From: Roseimaritima ulvae
GTDB taxonomy: Bacteria > Planctomycetota > Planctomycetia > Pirellulales > Pirellulaceae
NCBI RefSeq assembly: GCF_008065135.1
Contig: NZ_CP042914.1
Coordinates: 2,480,001 to 2,544,000 of the forward strand
Direction: 5' to 3'
Length of the DNA stretch: 64,000 nt
In this document: positions 55,045-63,366 of the stretch, one piece after another
Layout of the letters: each line of letters opens with the position of its first letter
Numbering within the stretch: position 1 is the stretch's first letter
Made by a program: the position numbers and the translations under genes
The notes under the pieces: generated by a model
Seen by the model: the letters and a program-made list of their open reading frames with translations, nothing else
Told to the model about the DNA's origin: nothing
The model's database searches: none

Positions 55045-56426
55045 GGCAAGCTGGAACCCACGTAGCCTAGGCTACGGGTTACTTCGTTGACGATTTGGTT
55101 TTCGATTTCCGGTGCCCAGGGCGCGGGCAAGCCGTAATAGACCATCGCTCCGCCGCCTTCGTAACCGCCTTCGGCCAGCACTCGCCGCGAGGGAATGTAA
55201 GCCATCACGTCATTCGCGTATCCGGCCACCCATGTCTTGGTGCCGGACAATTCCGTTTTCAGACGTAGCGCGTAATCGACCACCACTTCGCCTCCCAGGG
55301 CGACAAACTGAATCTCCTCGCCGAGCTTCCATGCGCTGATCGGATAGGGGTAGGTGGATTGGAGCGACTGGCCGGCATCAAGTTGCTCGAGCAGAAGGCG
55401 GGCTCGAGCGGCTTCGAAGCGGTTGGAGGATTCCGCGTTGCGTTCGATCTGCTGACGGCTTGGCAAGTCGCCCAGAGGGAGATCCTGCTCGCTGTAGTGG
55501 GTCGTCAGGTCCGCCGTCACGGAGGTCATCTGGGTGGTCAACAGCACGGCGTCAACGGCCGTAGCCAAGCGGCGACCATAATGGCGTGCCAAGGTGGCGG
55601 TGCGCCGCGGGAGCGGATTTTGATCGGCGCCACAACCGGCGAAAAATAACGCCACACAGTCCGGATGGCTGGCTTCCAGTTCCTGCTGAGCGAATCCCGG
55701 GTAATCGCCCGACCATTGGTAATCGCTCAAAACCGTTGCGTGGCAGGCGTATCCAAACAGGACCGCGGTTAGCTTGGTATCGGTATCTCGGACGGCCAGC
55801 ACCGGAACATCGTGATCAAAGGGGCCCCGCAGCGTGCCGGAGGTCCGGGCCTGAGGAACGGTGCTTTCGGGAACGTTCTCGCGCCGATTGACCGCAAAAC
55901 TAGCCGAGCCGCTGCCCCAGGATAGGCGGCTGGGAGACATCCGGTCGATCGCGTCGGTGACCACGCTGAGCACCGTTTTGTGAAAGCTTGCCACCCACTC
56001 ATCCACGGCTTTTTGCTGCTCCTGCTCCAACCCCATGTAATGCAGCGGTGCCAAATTGCGGCCCACAACCGGTCCGGTGTGGGTGTGAGAACAACAGATC
56101 ACGATCTGCTCTCGCGACAACCCGTGTTGCTCTTCGATTGTTTCGCAAATCGCTTGGGAGAGCGTGCGATCGATGCCTACCAAGTCCAGCGTCAGGACCA
56201 GACCGCGATGCCCCTTAGAATCCTCCAATACCAGTGCCTTAGCCCACAATTCGGTGCGTTTACCGTTGGCTGGCTGCGTGCGTCCACCATATCCGGCCAT
56301 CCATAACGACTGTTGAGGGGTGATCACCGCTTTCGCCGCACCGGCATTCCAAAGCGATTCGTCTGCCTCTGCCAAACTGCTGCCAAAAGTCATCAGAGTC
56401 AGGACAGAAATAACTAATTTGAGCAT
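55041..56426 (-). CDS. Exported neutral/alkaline ceramidase-like hydrolase
   Basis: A 461-aa protein with a signal peptide ([19 protein letters not shown]). It starts with [23 protein letters not shown], the ITP...M.GYGGR motif of the neutral ceramidase family. [13 protein letters not shown] supplies zinc-binding His residues, and [11 protein letters not shown] and [11 protein letters not shown] supply the others with the catalytic Ser/Asn region. The family hydrolyses ceramides or other N-acyl lipids; many bacterial members have unknown substrates. The ATG at the signal peptide is used; the frame upstream has no support. Confidence 0.88.
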
Positions 56427-56706
56427 GCGGTATAACTCCGGACGATTGACAGAATTCTCATGATGACAGGTGGCCAAACGCAGCGTTCACCGTCAGGATG
56501 ATAGAGATTTGCGACGCAAACGACTTGGCGGAATGATGGATTATAAGGCGCAGACCTTCATGTATTGTAAAAAATGCATATATCTGCACTAACTTTCGCA
56601 TTCAGGTAATTGACAGATCGCATATCATTATCAAACTACACCATGACCAATCTTTGAAAACGCATCTGTGTCGGTTACCGACCTGTAATTCTAGGAGTAG
56701 ATGACA
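56427..56706. other. AT-richer non-coding gap with possible promoter
   Basis: This 280-base divergent gap is clearly less GC-rich than its neighbours. A TTGACA hexamer at 56610-56615 on the plus strand may be the -35 box for the basic small protein that follows; I see no convincing -10 box at the right spacing. The rest holds nothing recognised. Confidence 0.35.
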
Positions 56707-57075
56707 ATGGCCAAGAAACGTAGCGGCCCCAACAAATCCGAAGCGATCCGAGCTTATTATCGCGAGCATCCCGATGCCAAACCCAAGGATGTTGTGGCGG
56801 CCATGAAGGAGAAACGCATGACGGTAACCGCGGGCTTTGTGAGCACCATTCGCTCCAAGCAGTTGGCCGCCGGCGACCAACCTCCGAAGCGACGCGGACG
56901 GCCCAAGGGCACCAATAAGATGGTGGCCAGTAAGCGTGGCGCGTCTCGCAAAGCCGCTTCGGCAGAACTGTTGCCGATGTCCAGCTTGATGAAAGCCAAA
57001 GAATTAATTGCCGAATTAGGCGGCGCCGAAAACGCGCACGCGACCATCGACGCGGTTGATCAACTGTCGTCCTAA
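56707..57075 (+). CDS. Small basic protein with AT-hook-like motif, planctomycete type
   Basis: A 122-aa protein I know only as a type recurring in planctomycetes. Residues 1-55 look like a small helical module (NKSEAIRAYYREHPDAKPKD, VAAMKEKRMTVTAGFVSTIR), perhaps a winged or helix-turn-helix DNA-binding fold. Then KRRGRPKGTNK matches an AT-hook core (RGRPKG). The C-terminal 40 residues form a helical segment (LMKAKELIAELGGAENAHAT). DNA binding is inferred. The ATG at 56707 is preferred over 56701 because AGGAG sits 9 bases before it. The ABC transporter ATPase gene begins 3 bases after its stop, so they may share a transcript. Confidence 0.75.
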   Translation: MAKKRSGPNKSEAIRAYYREHPDAKPKDVVAAMKEKRMTVTAGFVSTIRSKQLAAGDQPPKRRGRPKGTNKMVASKRGASRKAASAELLPMSSLMKAKELIAELGGAENAHATIDAVDQLSS

Positions 57076-57078
57076 GCG

Positions 57079-57855
57079 GTGCAAGATTCGACCGGCGCTT
57101 CCATTTCCGGGCATCAGCTGCAAATTCAATTTTGCAATGGTGCCACGGTCTTTGATGATTTGGATTTTGAGATCCGCAGTGGTCAAATGGTTGCCATCGT
57201 AGGCCCCAGTGGTTGTGGCAAGACGACGCTGTTGCGGGCCATTGCCGGCTTGCAGGACATTCATTCGGGATGCCTGCGTTTCGATCCCCCCTTGGCGCAA
57301 GGCCGCGGGATGCTGGGTTATGTGTTTCAAAAAGCGGCATTGATGCCTTGGCGAACCGCTTGGCGCAATGTTGCCTTGCCGCTGGAGTTGATCGACAAAC
57401 CGAATGCTCCGCGACGACGTGAACACCAAACGCTGGCATCGCAGTGGTTGCAGACAGTGGGGCTGCAACCGGATGATTATCAAAAATTGCCCGAGCAATT
57501 ATCCGGTGGCATGCAGATGCGGGTTTCGATCGCCCGAGCACTGATCACCGACCCTTCGGTACTGCTGCTCGATGAGCCGTTTTCCGCACTCGATGACCTG
57601 CTAAGGATTCGACTCGGTTTGTTGCTGCAACAACTGTGGATGCAGCGCAAACGCACGGTGGTGTTGGTTACCCATAATATTCAAGAAGCCGTGCAGAATA
57701 GTCAGCGTGTGCTGGTGATGAATCACGGCAATCTTTTGGGTGAGGTAGCGGTCGACTTGCCATACCCGCGGACCCAAGCCATGGTAGGCGACGGCGTGTT
57801 ATTGCCATACGTCGATCAGGTGACCCATATGCTGCAGGGCTCGGAAGACGAATGA
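57079..57855 (+). CDS. ABC importer ATP-binding protein, NitT/TauT type
   Basis: A 258-aa ATPase. Walker A GPSGCGKTTL near residue 43, signature LSGGMQMRVSIARAL near residue 140, Walker B VLLLDEPFSALD, and the switch His in VVLVTHNIQEA. Closest in pattern to the taurine/nitrate/sulfonate/hydroxymethylpyrimidine importer ATPases. GTG start. Its stop overlaps the permease start by 4 bases (ATGA), so both are coupled. Confidence 0.92.
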   Translation: MQDSTGASISGHQLQIQFCNGATVFDDLDFEIRSGQMVAIVGPSGCGKTTLLRAIAGLQDIHSGCLRFDPPLAQGRGMLGYVFQKAALMPWRTAWRNVALPLELIDKPNAPRRREHQTLASQWLQTVGLQPDDYQKLPEQLSGGMQMRVSIARALITDPSVLLLDEPFSALDDLLRIRLGLLLQQLWMQRKRTVVLVTHNIQEAVQNSQRVLVMNHGNLLGEVAVDLPYPRTQAMVGDGVLLPYVDQVTHMLQGSEDE

Positions 57856-58664
57856 ATCGGTCTCCATCACGTCCCCGCTCGTCACGCGCACGAAGTCGCT
57901 GGAACGCCGTACTGCCGGTGGCTCTGGTGGCGGGCGTGTTGATCGCCGTATGGGAACTGATCATCCGCGTGGGAGATGTGCACCGGGTGTTGTTGCCACA
58001 TCCATGGGAAGTCTTTCAGGACGCTTGGACGCACCGAAGTGAATTGTTGCTGGGGTGTTTGATCACGGGCTGGGCGGCCATTGTGGGACTGCTGGTCAGC
58101 GTCGTGGTGGGAACCATCATTGGCATCCTGTTCAGCCACTTTCGCAGTCTGCGGATTGGCTTTTTCCCCTATGTCATGTTCCTGCAAACGGTGCCCATCA
58201 TCGGCATCGCTCCGCTGCTGGTCACCTGGAGCGGTTATCAATTCCGCACCGTGGTGTATGTGGTGGTGATCATCAGCTTGTTTCCGATCATCAATAGTGT
58301 GACCACCGGTTTGTTATCGACTGAACCTCAGTTGCGAGATTTATTCGGTGTTTATCAAACCGGCCGCATCAAGACGTTGTACAAGCTGCGTTTTCCCGCA
58401 GCGGTGCCCTTCATTCTGGTGGGCGTGCGGACGGCTGGTGGATTGGCCGTGATCGGAGCCATCGTAGGTGATTTCTTCATCGGCTTTGGCGGTCAACACG
58501 ACGGGCTGGGCACGTTGATGCTCAGCTGGTTGAATCAGCAGAAAACGGCCACCTTGATGGCGGCCATGTTCGCCAGCGCAGCGGTCGGACTGGTGCTGTA
58601 CGGACTGATCAATCTGTTGGCCGTCACCGGGCTGAAGAAATGGAATCGTAAGTTCGATTCCTAA
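57852..58664 (+). CDS. ABC importer permease, NitT/TauT (BPD) type
   Basis: A 270-aa membrane protein with about six helices (VLPVALVAGVLIAVWEL, GWAAIVGLLVSVVVGTIIG, VVYVVVIISLFPIINS, ATLMAAMFASAAVGLVLYG). The coupling loop before LYKLRFPAAVPFILVGVRTAG with the conserved EAA-type Gly contacts the ATPase. It pairs with the ATPase gene upstream. No substrate-binding protein gene is adjacent, so the importer is incomplete here and its substrate unknown. Confidence 0.92.
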   Translation: MNRSPSRPRSSRARSRWNAVLPVALVAGVLIAVWELIIRVGDVHRVLLPHPWEVFQDAWTHRSELLLGCLITGWAAIVGLLVSVVVGTIIGILFSHFRSLRIGFFPYVMFLQTVPIIGIAPLLVTWSGYQFRTVVYVVVIISLFPIINSVTTGLLSTEPQLRDLFGVYQTGRIKTLYKLRFPAAVPFILVGVRTAGGLAVIGAIVGDFFIGFGGQHDGLGTLMLSWLNQQKTATLMAAMFASAAVGLVLYGLINLLAVTGLKKWNRKFDS

Positions 58665-58695
58665 GGCCGCGTCAACATTCGATCTCAGCATTTGG

Positions 58696-58766
58696 CCGTA
58701 GCCGAAGTCGCCAGACTTTGGACCAATTCGCCACTCCGATCCAATCTCTGGCGAGATCGGCTACCG
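58696..58766. repeat. REPIN, family B (intact)
   Basis: Left unit CCGTAGCCGAAGTCGCCAGA...GG, right inverted unit CCAATCTCTGGCGAGATCGG then CTACCG, with a ~20-base spacer. It lies between the ABC permease and the convergent ketosynthase gene. Its right unit is the intact version of the site disrupted by the short MITE at 6171. Confidence 0.8.
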
Positions 58767-58803
58767 TAAAGCTAAACCTAGACAGAGCGCTATCGCCAGG
58801 CGG

Positions 58804-60123
58804 CTAAGCAGCCCGCTGCAGTGAGTCGCGGAAGCTGTGGCTGATCTGCGAAACCACCAAGGCCGCGTTCTGCCCGCCAAAGCCGATGTTGTTCGATAAC
58901 ACGTGCCGGCAACGACGCTCGCGAGCCGTGTTGGGAACGTAGTCCAAATCGCAGTTTGGGTCGGGATGATCCAGATTGATTGTGGGCGGAATGACTTCGG
59001 CTTGCATCGCCAGCAGGCTGGCCGCCAATTCAATCGCACCGCAGGCCGTGGTCGCGTGTCCAAGCATACTTTTAGTGCTCGAGATCGGCAGCGCGTCGAC
59101 GGATGCTCCGAAGACTTGTTTGAAGGCTCGGGTTTCCACTTTATCGTTCAACTGAGTCCCTGTGCCATGAGCATTCACATATTCGATATCGCTGGCCGCC
59201 AGCCCACCATCGGCCAGGGCCCGCCGCATCGCCGCGATGCTGCCGCGACCATCGGGATGCGTGTCGGTCACACGGAAGGCGTCTTGGGTGGAACCATAGC
59301 CGCGAAGCTCGCCATAGATGTTGGCTCCACGTGCCCGCGCTTGTTCGTATTCTTCGGCGACCAATACGGCCGCACCTTCGCCGATCACAAAACCATCGCG
59401 GTCACGGTCGAACGGACGCGAGGCAGATTGCGGCGCATCGTTGCGTTGGCTGAGTGCGGATAGACGCGAAAATCCGGTGACGCCAAACGGATGGACGCAA
59501 CTGTGCGCACCGCCGCACAGCATCACGTCCGCATCGCCGCGGCGGATCATCCGCAGCGATTGGCCAATGGCTTGCGTGGCCGACACACAGGCGGCGATGC
59601 AGTTTAAGTTCGGTCCTTGCGCGCCGACACGGGCTGCCAGTTGCAGTGCCGGCATGTTGGGCGTGTACTGCTGCTCGATTTCGGCAGCGTCTCGGTGGGG
59701 ATCAAACGTGTGCAGCGGGACCGTGGGCTGGGCGTCCGACGATGCAGTGTTGGCGCTATCGATCGAACGAGTAAAGGAATCGAAGTCGGTAAACGGTTCG
59801 CCACAACCCAGATACACGCCCATGCGTCGCGGGTCCAGATGGCTGTCCAGCACACCTGCGTCCTGGACTGCAGAAATCCCGGCACCGAGCGAGAACATGG
59901 TTTGACGCGGGCATTTGGGCCACTGCCGCGGATGTTCGCCGATGTCGGCCAGCGACCAATCACGGACCTCGGCGGCAATCCGCACCGGGTACTCGCTGGC
60001 ATCGAAACTCTGGATGGGGGCGATCCCGGATTCCCCGTTGACCAGCCGCCGCCAGAACGTCTGCACGGCGGATCCCAGCGGAGTCACCAAGCCGATACCT
60101 GTGATTACTACGCGACGTTTCAT
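58804..60123 (-). CDS. Beta-ketoacyl-ACP synthase, FabF/KS-alpha type (active-site complete)
   Basis: A 439-aa thiolase-fold condensing enzyme. The start RRVVITGIGLVTPLGSAV is typical. The catalytic triad is present: Cys in NCIAACVSATQAIG, His in VNAHGTGTQLND, and His in KSMLGHATTACGAIE. It should perform malonyl-ACP decarboxylation and chain extension. The upstream gene encodes a KS-like protein without any of these residues; they overlap by 4 bases (ATGA). The pairing resembles KS-alpha/chain-length-factor systems of type II polyketide or aryl-polyene synthesis more than primary fatty-acid synthesis. No ACP or ketoreductase is adjacent. Confidence 0.92.
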   Translation of the reverse strand: MKRRVVITGIGLVTPLGSAVQTFWRRLVNGESGIAPIQSFDASEYPVRIAAEVRDWSLADIGEHPRQWPKCPRQTMFSLGAGISAVQDAGVLDSHLDPRRMGVYLGCGEPFTDFDSFTRSIDSANTASSDAQPTVPLHTFDPHRDAAEIEQQYTPNMPALQLAARVGAQGPNLNCIAACVSATQAIGQSLRMIRRGDADVMLCGGAHSCVHPFGVTGFSRLSALSQRNDAPQSASRPFDRDRDGFVIGEGAAVLVAEEYEQARARGANIYGELRGYGSTQDAFRVTDTHPDGRGSIAAMRRALADGGLAASDIEYVNAHGTGTQLNDKVETRAFKQVFGASVDALPISSTKSMLGHATTACGAIELAASLLAMQAEVIPPTINLDHPDPNCDLDYVPNTARERRCRHVLSNNIGFGGQNAALVVSQISHSFRDSLQRAA

Positions 60124-61262
60124 GCTGCCGTCCTTTCCACCTTTCCCAAGACCAGACAACTGGCCAAACCATTTGGCATCGCTTGTACGTTGATCGCCAC
60201 CGAGGGGCCGTTGTGAACCGACAACAGCGACGCGGCGATTTCGATCGCGCTGCTGCCCGCCGCCGCATCGCCAATGTGCGGCTTGAGCGACCGGATTTGG
60301 GTTGCCTTCAGGTGTTCGGTGGCTTGGCCGAAGTCGACGAATTGGGGGTCGGCGTGCAGCAGCCCAATCGACGGTGCGGCCACGCCCGAACGTTCCACAG
60401 CCGTAGCGACCGCTGCCCGGGCCGCTTGATAGGGCTCCGCGCGATGTTGGGCGTCGATCACGGTTGTCGATGCTGTCGCCAATACTTCCGCATAGACCGT
60501 GGCCTGGCGTTTAATGGCCGCGTCGAGCCGTTCCAGGACAAACGCGCCGGCGGCCTCGGCCGGAGTAGTGATGGCTTCGGAACCGCAATCGGCGGCATCG
60601 GTCGCGTCGGCAAGGGAACGGTTGGCTTCCAAGAATCCGGTGCCTGTACCGCCGACGATCATGGCGTCGGCGTCCCCGTCGAGGATCGCATGACGGGCTT
60701 CCTCGAAGGCCATCACCGTCGCCACGGCGGCTTGCGTGATGGTGTTGTTGGGGCCTCGCAGATCGTTGGCGATCGCCGCATGACAAGCCGGCATGTTGGG
60801 CAACACTCGCAGGATCCACAGCGGGTCGACGGTGGGGATTCCATAATCGCCCCAAACCCTCGGATCGAACTCCCCCAACGCTTCGCGGCAAGCCGCAACG
60901 CCGGCTTCAAATCCTTCGCGACGAATCTCGACATTGCCCGCTCCAAAACACACCCCCACGCGTTCCAGATCGTAGCCCGCTTCGGACAGGCGGCTGTCAG
61001 TGATCGCATGCTGGGCGGCGGCCACGCCCATTTGAGTCTCGCGATTCATCAACTTCAAAGACTTGCGAATCGTGCGTTTGGTCTGCGGAGAAAGCGGCCC
61101 AAAGTCGTCGACGTGTCCCGCAAAGTCCGCTTGTCCGCCTGGCCCGGTCGACCGCGGTTGATGAATCGTCTGCTGGAGGCTATCCAGCGTGCAGCCCCAC
61201 GGCGTGATCACCCCGATTCCCGTGATCACGATCGCATCGCGCGCAGAACGTTGTGCCGGCAT
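60120..61262 (-). CDS. KS-like protein lacking the catalytic triad (chain-length-factor-like)
   Basis: A 380-aa ketosynthase-fold protein. The frame matches a KS throughout (DAIVITGIGVITPWGCTL, GVAAAQHAITDSRL, MIVGGTGTGFLEANRS). At the Cys position it reads NNTITQAAVATV, so the Cys is absent (Ala in an ungapped reading). HADPQFVDF replaces the first His motif, and KPHIGDAAAGSSAIE replaces the second, with Asp for His. It cannot condense on its own and probably works as a heterodimer partner, like KS-beta/CLF. The ATG at 61262 has GGGAGG 5 bases upstream. First gene of the pair. Confidence 0.88.
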   Translation of the reverse strand: MPAQRSARDAIVITGIGVITPWGCTLDSLQQTIHQPRSTGPGGQADFAGHVDDFGPLSPQTKRTIRKSLKLMNRETQMGVAAAQHAITDSRLSEAGYDLERVGVCFGAGNVEIRREGFEAGVAACREALGEFDPRVWGDYGIPTVDPLWILRVLPNMPACHAAIANDLRGPNNTITQAAVATVMAFEEARHAILDGDADAMIVGGTGTGFLEANRSLADATDAADCGSEAITTPAEAAGAFVLERLDAAIKRQATVYAEVLATASTTVIDAQHRAEPYQAARAAVATAVERSGVAAPSIGLLHADPQFVDFGQATEHLKATQIRSLKPHIGDAAAGSSAIEIAASLLSVHNGPSVAINVQAMPNGLASCLVLGKVERTAA

Positions 61263-61550
61263 GAGGACCTCCCTTTCCACAAGTTGCTAGCAGAGCAGAC
61301 CTCGGCTGGGCCGTCCGCTCGTAGCCCATCGTACCGCCACATCGCCAAACGCGTCCAGACAAATTTGAAGCACGTTTTTGGCAGCCAGCACCGCGTTGGC
61401 TGGATTCGCCAGAGACAAGCAAGGAGCGGGTGCAGAGGAATGGGGGACAGAGAAATAGGGGACCGCGTAGGCAACTGCGTGGTGGCTGCCAGCGAAGTCT
61501 GCTCGGGCCTGACTCTCGGCGTCTTTGATTTCCTCAACCGGTTTCGCTCC

Positions 61551-63218
61551 CTATTGCCCCAGCAAATGGTTGAGTTGAATTTGGAATGCGCCGTCATAAT
61601 CTCGATCGCTGCCCAGGGCTGTCGCGTAACCTGCTGTGATTTGGGTCCGGGTGCCACATTCGAGGGTTGTACCAGCGACCAAGCTCGTGATGCTGCGGTT
61701 GCCGTTAAAGTTGCCGATTTGGAATGGACCTGCGGATACAATGTCCCCATCACCAGTGGCCACCGTCTGGTGGATTTCGAGCGTGGGAATGATTCCGGTC
61801 AGTCCCTTGGCCTGCTTATCCTGATATAGCCAGTAGCCGATCGCTGCATCAAACAAGAGATGGTTGGCATCGGTCAACGAGCCGGCGGAGGTCAGTCCAT
61901 TACCCGTATTGAGGGCGACTGCATTCCCATTGGTGGCGACATCGTATTGCAGGAAGGCCTGAGCGAAGCACCTGCGATTTGGCGTGTAGAGCATCCCCAG
62001 GAATGGCTGCAGATGAACGGCATCACTAGAGATGTGAAGCAGTTCGGTTCCATCGGCATAGTGGATACTTGTGTCGCTGGCCGTCGGAAGGCTGATTCCC
62101 AGACCGCCGCTGACGGCCAAGCGGCCATCATCCACCAGCAGTCCCTTGAGGTATAAACTGAAGTTCCCGAAGCGAGTCGTGGCTCCGTTGGTAATCGCAT
62201 TTCCATCGACTGCATAGGCGGTGGCGGCATCGGTCGCAAATGGTGCTCGAAGTTCCAGCGAGAACAGCCCCTCCATGAAGGCGCGTTCGAATCCCGCGAC
62301 GAAGCGATTGAGACTCGGCGCCCCAGCTGCGTAGGTGGTGTTGTGGACGTTGCCGTAGCGAAAGAACACGCGGTCCTGCGGAAGCACGACGCCGTTGTCG
62401 GCTATCTTCGTGCGACCGACGCCCCCGCTGCTTACGTCGGCTAGCGATGTATTGAGCCGAATGATGTAGTCGTAGAAGTAGAACGCATCCAAGTCTTCGC
62501 CGCCGTTAAGCGTGTCGACGCCGCCTTGGATCAACGCGCCAGAGGAACCTGTATTCAAAACCGTCGTTCCAGCAACCCCATTGCGTGTTTGAAACACGCC
62601 ATCGACGGTTGCGTCGTATGAGCCTGGTGGTGGTGTCAGTAGAATAATGTCGTAGCCCATGCCGGTTCCGGCTAGCTGGGCCTGAATGTCCGTGATCGTC
62701 GCCGACGTCGTCAGCGTGGCATTGTCGACGACCGCCCCCTGCAGGTTGAAAGCTGGAATGGGACTGCCGGCGCGAAACAGGGCTTGAAGTTCTTGGACGG
62801 AACCAACACTACTGCTGAAGATCCCCACCGGACCAGGTTCTGTAATAGTCAGCGTATTGCCGCCTCCCGGCAGAACGGCGGGGGCATCAAGATCATCGGC
62901 GACGACAATCAACCGATCCAGCGTTGCATCGCCCCGGAAACCGGCGGAATTGCCACCATAGAATCCACCGAGCATGGCGGGGGTACGCCGACGGGAATCG
63001 CAGAGCACCGAACGATCAAAATTGAGGAAGTCCTCCAGGCTGCATTCAGTGGTGCACGCGTCACAGCCCATTTGATCGCAGGCAGAAGCTTCGTCGCAAT
63101 CCGCTGCCCCATGGAGGCCGCAATCCGGTGGGCAGTCATCGCAAACCTGGGCACTGGCAGCCGTTGCCACGGTCAGCAGGAAAACAAATGCGGCGATGCA
63201 TCGGGGCGTGCGGGGCAT
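61551..63218 (-). CDS. Exported protein with Cys-rich N-terminus, probably outer-membrane beta-rich
   Basis: A 555-aa protein with signal peptide (CIAAFVFLLTVATAASAQ). Residues ~25-60 hold about ten Cys in pairs (VCDDCPPDCG, CDEASACDQMGCDACTTEC). The rest is beta-rich with alternating aromatic and Gly residues (LYLKGLLVDDGRLAVSGGLG, HLQPFLGMLYTPNRRCFA, IGYWLYQDKQAKGLTG), and a final strand ITAGYATALGSDRDYDGAFQ, consistent with a beta-barrel surface protein. No family recognised; a Cys-rich region of this kind could crosslink proteins in the planctomycete cell wall, which is speculation. Confidence 0.65.
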   Translation of the reverse strand: MPRTPRCIAAFVFLLTVATAASAQVCDDCPPDCGLHGAADCDEASACDQMGCDACTTECSLEDFLNFDRSVLCDSRRRTPAMLGGFYGGNSAGFRGDATLDRLIVVADDLDAPAVLPGGGNTLTITEPGPVGIFSSSVGSVQELQALFRAGSPIPAFNLQGAVVDNATLTTSATITDIQAQLAGTGMGYDIILLTPPPGSYDATVDGVFQTRNGVAGTTVLNTGSSGALIQGGVDTLNGGEDLDAFYFYDYIIRLNTSLADVSSGGVGRTKIADNGVVLPQDRVFFRYGNVHNTTYAAGAPSLNRFVAGFERAFMEGLFSLELRAPFATDAATAYAVDGNAITNGATTRFGNFSLYLKGLLVDDGRLAVSGGLGISLPTASDTSIHYADGTELLHISSDAVHLQPFLGMLYTPNRRCFAQAFLQYDVATNGNAVALNTGNGLTSAGSLTDANHLLFDAAIGYWLYQDKQAKGLTGIIPTLEIHQTVATGDGDIVSAGPFQIGNFNGNRSITSLVAGTTLECGTRTQITAGYATALGSDRDYDGAFQIQLNHLLGQ

Positions 63219-63366
63219 GCTGAGATACCTCTGGGTGGGAGTGTTGAGTTTCTGGAACTCTCCTCGTCAGCGGACCACCTCCCACCGTAACGCATGTAGC
63301 GATCATAGGGCTGATGCCAATTAGTTCGGCCGAGCAACCCCTACAATCGATACAAACTAACAATCC

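Noticed and set aside
60183-61829. 548-codon plus-strand frame
   Set aside because: Antisense to the KS-like gene; contains no motif and spans the intergenic gap as a chance open frame.
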